Positions 15,968 through 21,247 of a stretch of 21,247 bases of DNA are shown one piece after another. Source of the DNA: an uncultured Bacteroidales bacterium (GTDB taxonomy: Bacteria > Bacteroidota > Bacteroidia > Bacteroidales > Muribaculaceae); contig CAJLWO010000047.1 of assembly GCA_905210435.1 (NCBI GenBank), positions 1 to 21,247 of the forward strand. The letters are read 5' to 3'. The notes beneath the pieces are model-generated. The model ran no database searches. It was given only the letters and a program-made list of their open reading frames with translations, and had not been told where the DNA came from. How positions within the stretch are numbered: the first letter of the stretch is position 1; the number at the start of each line of letters is the position of its first letter. Position numbers and translations under genes: made by a program.

Positions 15968-18424
15968 ATGAAATCACTAAGAGCTGTATTTTCGCTCATC
16001 GCAATCAGTTGTGCCGTCGCAGCATCCGCGTTTACAATCAAAGGCAAGATTACTGACGCGCAAAACACGCCCGAAGCATACGCTACTGTCAGAATATTCA
16101 CCCCGACCGATACGGTGCATGCCGCCGCGCTCGGAGTCTCCGACGATGACGGTGCTTTCTCGCTTCCGGTGAAATCGGCCGGCGAGTATAACGTAATCAT
16201 TTCATCCGTAGGTAAAAAGACGATTGATGCCAAGGCTAAGGTCACTGCATCCGCTCCGGTAGCCGACCTCGGCACGATGATGATGACCGACAATGCCGCT
16301 GAGCTTGGCGAAGTAGATGTCGTGGCTACAAAACCTCTCGTAGTCAAGGAAATCGACCGCATCGGATATGACGTGCAGGCCGACGAGGATGCTAAGACTT
16401 CCACCGTGCAGGACGTGCTCCGCAAGGTGCCTATGGTGACGGTCGACGCCGACGGCACTATAAAGGTGAAGGGCTCCACCAACTTCAAGATTTACAAGGA
16501 CGGACGCCCAAACAACGCGTTCACCAACAACGCAAAGGATATTTTCGCCGCCATACCGGCCTCGATGATTAAGAAAATTGAGGTAATCACTGACCCGGGT
16601 GCCAAAGAGGATGCCGAGGGTGTCGGCGCCATACTCAATATCGTCACCAATCAGGAGACGACGATGAACGGCCTTATGGGCAACGCTTCGCTCAACTGGA
16701 GTACCCGCAGCAGCTCTCCGATGCCAAATATATGGCTTACCGGCAATGTGGGCAAGCTCGCCCTTTCGGCCTACGGCGGTTATCATCATCAGGACTACAA
16801 CGAAGGCAAAAACAGTTCCAACTCAAGCAACACATACGTAAATACCGGCAACACGCTTCGCAATGAAAGCAGCAGCAAAGGTAAAGGCAATATGGGGTTC
16901 TGGGGCATCGAAGGCTCCTACGACATCGACTCGCTCAATCTTATCACCCTTGAATTCGGCGGCTTCTACTACGACGCCAAGAACAAGAGCGAGAGTTTCA
17001 ACGAAATGGTTGACCCGGCAGGCGATCTGATATACAGCTACCGCACACGCAGCTTCACGCCAAAGACACGTTATCTCGACTTCAACGGAAATGTCAATTA
17101 CCAGCACAGCACACGTCGCAAAGGGGAGGTAATCACGCTTTCCTATCAGGTTTCGCACAATAATAACAAGGATATATCGGAGAGCGAGTATTACGACCTT
17201 ATCAACTTTCCGGCGCCGTATTCAGGCATCAACGCCAACTCCAATCTCAATTTCCTTGAGAATACCGGACAGTTGGACTGGACGCGCCCATTCGGCGAAC
17301 ATCACAAGATGTCGGTCGGCGCGAAGGTGGTAGCCCGCCGTAACAGTTCGGAAGTCACCAACGAATATGTCGGCGCCGGTACCGATAAAACCGACTTCGA
17401 CCATAATACGACCATCGGCGCGGGCTATCTCGACTACCGTTACAATGTAGGTAAATTCAGCGCCCGAGCCGGATTGCGTTACGAATACTCGCGTCTGTCG
17501 GCCAAATTCAAGGACGGCAGCAACCCCGACTTCGGCAGTTCGCTCAACGACTGGGTGCCCAATGCATCGATGATGTACAATATCAATGACGCGTCGACAC
17601 TCAAGTTTGCCTACGCAACGCGTATCAACCGTCCCGGCATCAGTTTCCTCAATCCGGCCCACACGCTGAGCCCGTCGTCCGATTCCTACGGTAATCCCGA
17701 CCTGGAGAGCGTGCACTACAATACCCTCTCGCTCAACTATTCGCTTATAAAGCAGAAATTCAATATCGACGCCACTCTCTCCTACGATTTCGCCAACAAT
17801 ACAATCACGTCGCTGACCACGGTCGACGGCAACGATTTCTCAACCTCGACATTCGACAACGTAGGACGCTCACGCACCGTGGAACTGTCGTTGTTCGGAC
17901 AGTGGAGCGTGACCCCCAAGACCAATCTCATGCTCAACGGCTCGGTATCCTACAATCATCTCAGAATACCCGGCGTGAGCAACAGCCGCTGGGGCACAAA
18001 CTTCTTTTTCCGCGCATCCCAGCAGCTGCCGTGGAAATTCCGTATCGAGGGATTCTGTTTCTACGACCGCGGCCGTCTGGAAAGTGTCTACACGTTCAAT
18101 GCAAATACCATCAGGTCGTTGTTCCACGGATTTTCGTTGCAGCGCACGTTCCTCAAGGAGGACCGCCTGACGGCCAAGGTGCAGGTGATGAACCCGTTCG
18201 CTTTCCACGGCGTCGGTATGCGCAGCGTGACAAACCGTGGTGATTACTACGGGTGGAGCGAAAATTCGTTCTCACAGGCGCGCGGCGTACGCTTCTCGGT
18301 AAGCTACCGTTTCGGTTCAGTCAAAGCCGGTGTCAAGAAGGCTACCGCCTCCATCGTCAACGACGACCTCCAGGGCGGCAATTCGGCACCCTCGTCAGCC
18401 CAGGGCCAGAGCCAGATGCAGTAA
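15968..18424 (+). CDS. Outer membrane beta-barrel protein, TonB-receptor-like, with regulatory-like N-terminal domain
   Basis: An 818-aa protein. Residues 1-21 form a signal peptide. Residues about 22-110 are a carboxypeptidase-regulatory-like beta sandwich (FTIKGKITD, PEAYATVRIF, SDDDGAFSL, EYNVIISSVGKKT). Residues about 115-230 are a TonB-receptor plug-like domain (VLRKVPMVTVDADGTI, IYKDGRPNN, IPASMIKKIEVITDPGAK, GAILNIVTN). The rest is an outer membrane barrel of OMP_b-brl type with alternating aromatic strands, ending near VRFSVSYRFGSVKAG. About 30 further residues follow, rich in Ser, Ala and Gln. It could be a transporter or a surface receptor; no SusD partner is present and the ligand is unknown. 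lipA follows after 21 bp on the same strand, so the two may be co-transcribed although their jobs look unrelated. Confidence 0.9.
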   Translation: MKSLRAVFSLIAISCAVAASAFTIKGKITDAQNTPEAYATVRIFTPTDTVHAAALGVSDDDGAFSLPVKSAGEYNVIISSVGKKTIDAKAKVTASAPVADLGTMMMTDNAAELGEVDVVATKPLVVKEIDRIGYDVQADEDAKTSTVQDVLRKVPMVTVDADGTIKVKGSTNFKIYKDGRPNNAFTNNAKDIFAAIPASMIKKIEVITDPGAKEDAEGVGAILNIVTNQETTMNGLMGNASLNWSTRSSSPMPNIWLTGNVGKLALSAYGGYHHQDYNEGKNSSNSSNTYVNTGNTLRNESSSKGKGNMGFWGIEGSYDIDSLNLITLEFGGFYYDAKNKSESFNEMVDPAGDLIYSYRTRSFTPKTRYLDFNGNVNYQHSTRRKGEVITLSYQVSHNNNKDISESEYYDLINFPAPYSGINANSNLNFLENTGQLDWTRPFGEHHKMSVGAKVVARRNSSEVTNEYVGAGTDKTDFDHNTTIGAGYLDYRYNVGKFSARAGLRYEYSRLSAKFKDGSNPDFGSSLNDWVPNASMMYNINDASTLKFAYATRINRPGISFLNPAHTLSPSSDSYGNPDLESVHYNTLSLNYSLIKQKFNIDATLSYDFANNTITSLTTVDGNDFSTSTFDNVGRSRTVELSLFGQWSVTPKTNLMLNGSVSYNHLRIPGVSNSRWGTNFFFRASQQLPWKFRIEGFCFYDRGRLESVYTFNANTIRSLFHGFSLQRTFLKEDRLTAKVQVMNPFAFHGVGMRSVTNRGDYYGWSENSFSQARGVRFSVSYRFGSVKAGVKKATASIVNDDLQGGNSAPSSAQGQSQMQ

Positions 18425-18445
18425 TTTAAAGAACTAAACGTACCA

Positions 18446-19300
18446 ATGAAAAACTACTATCATCGCAAGCCGGAATGGCTCAGGATAAAATTGCCGCACG
18501 GCGAGAAATCGGCCCGCGTGTGCGGCAATCTCAACAGTCGCGGACTTCACTCCATCTGCGAGGCGGGATTGTGTCCCAACCGAGGCGAGTGCTGGAGCAA
18601 CGGCACCGCGACGTTCATGATAGGGGGCGACATCTGCACCCGCAACTGCCGTTTCTGCAACGTGGCTACCGGCCGTCCGCTTCCCCTCAATCCCGATGAG
18701 GCGCAGGGGGTGGTCGATGCCGTGCGCGACCTCAGACTGCGCCATGTGGTGCTGACTTCGGTCGACCGCGACGACCTCCCCGACTATGGTGCCGGGCACT
18801 GGGCACAGGTGATACATCGCATAAAGGAGGAATGCCCCGGTGTCACCATCGAAGCGCTTGTGCCCGATTTCAACCGGCGTACCGACCTGCTCGACCTTGT
18901 CATCAACGAGCGCCCGGAAGTGATTTCGCACAATCTCGAGACGGTGCGGCGTCTGACGCCCGAGGTGCGTTGCCATGCCACCTACGACGGTTCGCTGCGT
19001 GTCATAGCCCATATCGCCGCTTCCGGCATAGCGGCCAAAAGCGGCATAATGCTCGGACTCGGCGAGACTCCCGACGAAATCATTGCCACGATGGACGACC
19101 TGCGTGCCGCCGGATGCAGCATCATGACCATAGGCCAGTATCTTCAGCCTACCGAACATCACTATCAGGTCAGGGAATATATCCATCCCGACGCGTTCGA
19201 GAAGTATCGCGTGACGGCTCTCGCGAAAGGCTTTACGCACGTGGAGAGTGCGCCGTTGGTGCGGTCGTCGTACCATGCCGAGCGCCACGTGACGAAATGA
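18446..19300 (+). CDS. lipA: Lipoyl synthase
   Basis: This 284-aa radical SAM enzyme inserts two sulfur atoms at C6 and C8 of octanoyl groups on lipoyl domains. Both iron-sulfur sites are visible: the auxiliary cluster cysteines Cys38, Cys43 and Cys49 in ICEAGLCPNRGEC, and the radical SAM triad Cys64, Cys68 and Cys71 in CTRNCRFC. The C-terminal RSSY at 273-276 provides the serine that ligates the auxiliary cluster in characterised homologues. ASGIAAKSGIMLGLGE and QYLQPTEHH are further family blocks. The final A of its stop codon is the first base of the MITE-like element at 19300-19486, which separates it from lipB. Confidence 0.97.
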   Translation: MKNYYHRKPEWLRIKLPHGEKSARVCGNLNSRGLHSICEAGLCPNRGECWSNGTATFMIGGDICTRNCRFCNVATGRPLPLNPDEAQGVVDAVRDLRLRHVVLTSVDRDDLPDYGAGHWAQVIHRIKEECPGVTIEALVPDFNRRTDLLDLVINERPEVISHNLETVRRLTPEVRCHATYDGSLRVIAHIAASGIAAKSGIMLGLGETPDEIIATMDDLRAAGCSIMTIGQYLQPTEHHYQVREYIHPDAFEKYRVTALAKGFTHVESAPLVRSSYHAERHVTK

Positions 19301-19486
19301 TAAGTAACTGTTCAAAATTATTTTGATATTATGACGGAAGGATTTTTCAGGCGATTTCCGGTGAGGAAGAAGGAGTGTAGCGAGCTACATGACTGATGAC
19401 GAGACGGAAAGCGACGAAAAAGACTCCGGCAGAATATTAAAATAATGAGAATGGTTAATATAAAATAATTTTAAACAGTTACTTAT
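19300..19486. mobile_element. MITE-like long palindromic element between lipA and lipB
   Basis: The first 25 bases (19300-19324) are the reverse complement of the last 25 (19462-19486) with one mismatch. Both outer ends read ATAAGTAACTGTT inward. Complementarity continues inside: blocks around TTTTTC at 19333-19338 pair with the GAAAAA region near 19416. A tip hairpin TGTAGCGAGCTACA lies at 19376-19389, so the element folds as one long stem. The right arm carries an extra 23 bp. No protein is encoded. The shape fits a nonautonomous miniature inverted-repeat element. The spread of this repeat in the genome cannot be tested here, and no target-site duplication is clear. Confidence 0.75.
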
Positions 19487-19506
19487 AATCAGACTGCAAC
19501 AGACTT

Positions 19507-20187
19507 ATGACACAGTTTATCGACTTGCGCGACGCTCCCTACCGCGAGGTGCTCGACATGCAGCACGACATCTTCAACCGCCGTGTCGCACTGCGCCGCG
19601 ACGGAATGCCCCCTGGCGACGATTATCTCATCACGGTGACCCATCAGCCGGTCTACACGCTCGGACGCCATGCCGACCCTCGCAATGTGCTGCGGCGCGA
19701 ATGGCTTGCGTCACGCGGCGCCGAGGTAGTGGAGATAGACCGCGGAGGCGATGTCACTTTCCACGGCCCCGGGCAGCTTGTAGTATATCCGATAATCGAC
19801 CTACAAAGCCGCGGCATTGGCATAAAGACTTACGTAAACCTGCTGGAAGAGGCTGTGATAAGGACAGTCGGCGAATATGGCATAGAGGCCGGACGCATCG
19901 ACGGCGCGACAGGCGTATGGATAGGCTGCGGCACGCCGGCTGAACGAAAAATCTGCGCCATAGGTCTGCGTTGCTCCCGCTTCATAACAATGCACGGTCT
20001 CGCCCTCAACGTATCGACCGACCTCACCTGGTTCTCGGCCATCAACCCCTGCGGCTTCACCGACAAAGGCGTCACAACCCTCCACCGCGAACTCGCCGCC
20101 ACCTCCTCCAAGACTGCCACCCCTCCAACACTCGATGACGTATCCGCCACCCTCCGCCACCACCTGACCCAATTGCTGAAATTGTAA
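19507..20187 (+). CDS. lipB: Octanoyl-[acyl carrier protein]-protein N-octanoyltransferase
   Basis: This 226-aa enzyme moves octanoate from octanoyl-ACP to a lysine of lipoyl domains, the step before LipA. Family motifs are clear: RGGDVTFHGPGQLVVYP at 79-95, KICAIGLRCSRFITMHGLALNV at 148-169 (the catalytic Lys is Lys148), and INPCG at 179-183 with the acyl-carrying Cys182. Length is usual. It lies 206 bp after lipA on the same strand, the gap being mostly the MITE-like element. No promoter is obvious between them, so lipB may depend on readthrough from lipA. Confidence 0.97.
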   Translation: MTQFIDLRDAPYREVLDMQHDIFNRRVALRRDGMPPGDDYLITVTHQPVYTLGRHADPRNVLRREWLASRGAEVVEIDRGGDVTFHGPGQLVVYPIIDLQSRGIGIKTYVNLLEEAVIRTVGEYGIEAGRIDGATGVWIGCGTPAERKICAIGLRCSRFITMHGLALNVSTDLTWFSAINPCGFTDKGVTTLHRELAATSSKTATPPTLDDVSATLRHHLTQLLKL

Positions 20188-20246
20188 CACCGGATAAGAA
20201 GGGGATTATGCCGGATATAACATTATCTCTGAGGCAGTTTTGCTTC

Positions 20247-20288
20247 CTATTCGAAATTTATTGCAAATTTGCACAAAATTTCGAATAG
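20247..20288. repeat. 42-bp near-perfect palindrome
   Basis: The arms CTATTCGAAATTT (20247-20259) and AAATTTCGAATAG (20276-20288) are exact inverted copies. The centre TGCAAATTTGCA (20262-20273) is itself a perfect palindrome on the same axis. Only two of the 21 positions per side fail to pair. It lies 60 bp after the lipB stop and has no T-run after it, so it is not a standard terminator. It could be a large operator, a recombination site, or an RNA hairpin. The remainder of 20188-20413 shows no gene. Confidence 0.8.
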
Positions 20289-20413
20289 TGTATGCGGGAC
20301 TGTTGTATGACACGCACTATTGAGGCTATAACGCAATTTTTTATGCGGTTGTAATCCGTTCACTGACGGACATTGGTTGATAATCAATTTGATGTGCGAA
20401 AAATTCGAGCATT

Positions 20414-20445
20414 GTTGCATTGTGTTAAAATGTTAATTATATTTG
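20414..20445 (+). promoter_or_regulatory. Probable promoter of the 6S-like RNA
   Basis: GTTG at 20414-20417, a 20-bp gap, then TATATTTG at 20438-20445. Transcription would start near 20452. The paired rod of the RNA begins at 20534, so this start gives an upstream extension of about 80 nt. Confidence 0.55.
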
Positions 20446-20451
20446 TCGGTG

Positions 20452-20767
20452 CATATCGCTGCGGAAGCCCGATATGGGCTGAGGGGCGGGTGCTGACATT
20501 TTTTTGAAGCGTTTACTCGACGCTCTTTCTTGGCTTGTTGAAACTTCGCAACTTTCATATCTTCGTCAGGAATGCAGCAAACGGTAGATGCCTGTGGATT
20601 ATGTATATTCAGTCGACAGTATTGCGCGGGAGCGCATACTGCCGACCTATAAACATATTCTGCGTGAGGCTTCTGCAAGTTTGCTCGTTCAACGAAGATG
20701 GGCAATGCGAAGGCCTCAACAAGCGGAACGGGCAACAAGTACGGTCTCGCGCTTTTCGTTTTTTTAA
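20452..20767 (+). ncRNA. ssrS: Candidate 6S RNA (Bacteroidales-1-like rod RNA)
   Basis: The span 20534-20723 (190 nt) folds as one rod. The paired blocks are CTTGTTGA with TCAACAAG (20534/20716), CTTCGCA with TGCGAAG (20544/20706), ATCTTCGT with ACGAAGAT (20559/20692), GCAAAC with GTTTGC (20577/20679), TATGT with ACATA (20600/20653), GTCG with CGAC (20612/20643), and AGTAT-GCGC with GCGC-ATACT around a GGGA loop (20628-20631). An asymmetric open region lies around 20583-20599 and 20658-20678. Length, rod shape and central bubble match 6S RNA, which binds RNA polymerase holoenzyme. The sequence also resembles the Rfam motif Bacteroidales-1 in setting, from memory only. A T7 run at 20759-20765 probably marks the end. 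A 5' hairpin (CATATCG 20452-20458 with CGATATG 20470-20476) may belong to the precursor. Confidence 0.72.
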
Positions 20768-20814
20768 ACCAGTCTAATGCCAATGCGGGGACCCGGCGGC
20801 TCCTGTAATTCATT

Positions 20815-21120
20815 ATGAAAAAGAAATTTATGCTTGCAGCTGTAGCTATCGTAGCCGCTGCCTCAATCACACTCGCATCATGCAGCAAAAATCCTTGCGA
20901 CAAAGCTATCGACATGGTAAAAGATGCCACCGAACAGGTAAAGAAAGCCAAGTCAATGGAAGAAATTGACAATATAGGCAGGGAACTTGAATCCAAATTT
21001 GACAAGATGGAGGCTGAATATAAAGACGTAAAGCCTACCGAAGCCCAGCAACAAGAGATGACGAAGGCATACGAGGAATTGGGCGAAGCCGTAGAGCAGG
21101 CCCGCGCCAAGTTCTATTGA
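20815..21120 (+). CDS. Small coiled-coil lipoprotein
   Basis: A 101-aa protein. Residues 1-22 form a lipoprotein signal with lipobox LASC, so Cys23 should be lipidated. The mature part is charged and helical (DMVKDATEQVKKAKSMEEID, LESKFDKMEAEYKDV, QEMTKAYEELGEAVEQARAK) with heptad-like spacing, likely one or two coiled coils. No family can be named by eye. No promoter is clear directly upstream, so it may use readthrough from the 6S-like RNA region. An overlapping antisense frame (20433-21110) is judged false. Role unknown, perhaps structural in the envelope. Confidence 0.82.
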   Translation: MKKKFMLAAVAIVAAASITLASCSKNPCDKAIDMVKDATEQVKKAKSMEEIDNIGRELESKFDKMEAEYKDVKPTEAQQQEMTKAYEELGEAVEQARAKFY

Positions 21121-21131
21121 TCATAAGTGGG

Positions 21132-21203
21132 GCGGGGGCGTCTCGCCCCCGTGGTATTATTCTTATACGATGAAAGTTACCACGGGGGGCGAGACGCCCC
21201 CGC
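21132..21203. repeat. Compound palindromic intergenic repeat
   Basis: The left arm from 21132 (GCGGGGGCGTCTCGC, then CCCCGTGGTA) is repeated in inverted form ending at 21203, differing by one C in a C-run. Each arm is also nearly self-complementary (GGGGGCG, TCTC, CGCCCCC), so either two small hairpins or one long stem can form. The loop is about 22 bases. The left motif recurs at 9772-9786. Confidence 0.85.
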
Positions 21204-21210
21204 TATTAGT

Positions 21211-21240
21211 TTTGCAACAACAAAGAAAAGGTTAACTTTG
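21211..21240 (+). promoter_or_regulatory. Bacteroidota-type promoter reading out of the right edge
   Basis: TTTG at 21211-21214, an 18-bp gap, then TAACTTTG at 21233-21240. Transcription would start at about 21247, so a gene on the plus strand is expected just beyond the window. Confidence 0.7.
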
Positions 21241-21247
21241 CAGTACG

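Noticed and set aside
19390..19420. Hammerhead-ribozyme-like core (CTGATGA at 19393-19399 and GAAA at 19407-19410) inside the MITE-like element
   Set aside because: The tip hairpin ends three bases before CTGATGA, no cleavage-site UH lies at the right place, the stem between the core parts would be only 2 bp, and no third stem pairs with the upstream sequence. The match is likely chance.
20433..21110. 225-codon antisense reading frame across the 6S-like RNA and the lipoprotein gene
   Set aside because: It runs opposite to a well-formed lipoprotein gene and through a strongly paired RNA. Its sequence shows no domain, and its conservation, if any, is explained by the RNA.

Overview
The window looks like a chromosomal stretch of a gut Bacteroidales bacterium, most plausibly Muribaculaceae; the family-level guess is inference. 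The grounds are: several promoters of the Bacteroidota type (-33 TTTG, about 19 bp, -7 TAnnTTTG), no clear Shine-Dalgarno sites, a GH97 glycosidase, a dut-TPR-DUF4292 gene run, an OMP_b-brl type outer membrane protein with a carboxypeptidase-regulatory-like N-terminus, and a 6S-like rod RNA. No tRNA, rRNA, CRISPR array, prophage or transposase gene was seen.

Layout. 1-4645 (minus): a two-gene secreted-protein operon, a small protein with a T9SS-like C-terminal tail followed by a very large RHS/YD-repeat protein that runs off the left edge. 4814-6986 (plus): a GH97 glycosidase of the retaining alpha-galactosidase-like type, followed by a perfect 19-bp hairpin. 7054-9527: a 195-aa protein of unknown function with a helix-turn-helix-like N-terminus, a convergent and 3'-overlapping membrane-anchored Ser/Thr kinase, and a divergent four-helix membrane protein. 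9528-9832: noncoding, with a long imperfect hairpin and a solitary GC-rich repeat. 9833-11025 (minus): alanine dehydrogenase with a near-consensus promoter. 11108-12561 (minus): an AlbA_2/Schlafen-type regulator or helicase-like protein carrying a 10-bp tandem repeat inside its reading frame. 12630-15731 (minus): dut, a TPR protein and a DUF4292 lipoprotein, tightly packed. 15862-20187 (plus): an outer membrane beta-barrel protein, lipA and lipB, with a MITE-like long palindrome wedged between lipA and lipB. 20188-20814: noncoding, holding a 42-bp near-perfect palindrome and a strong candidate 6S RNA (possibly the Bacteroidales-1 class). 20815-21120 (plus): a small coiled-coil lipoprotein. 21132-21247: a compound palindromic repeat and an outward promoter for a gene beyond the right edge.

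Functional links. LipB moves octanoate from acyl carrier protein to lipoyl domains and LipA adds the sulfurs, so the two form one pathway. dut, TPR and DUF4292 look co-transcribed. The RHS pair shares one promoter and both products are exported. The kinase and its convergent neighbour may form a signalling pair, but only position supports this. Nothing here is a proven new system. The observations most worth a second look are the palindromic repeat elements, the possible phase-variable repeat in the AlbA_2 gene, the RHS pair, and the 6S-like RNA that is mimicked by a false antisense reading frame.
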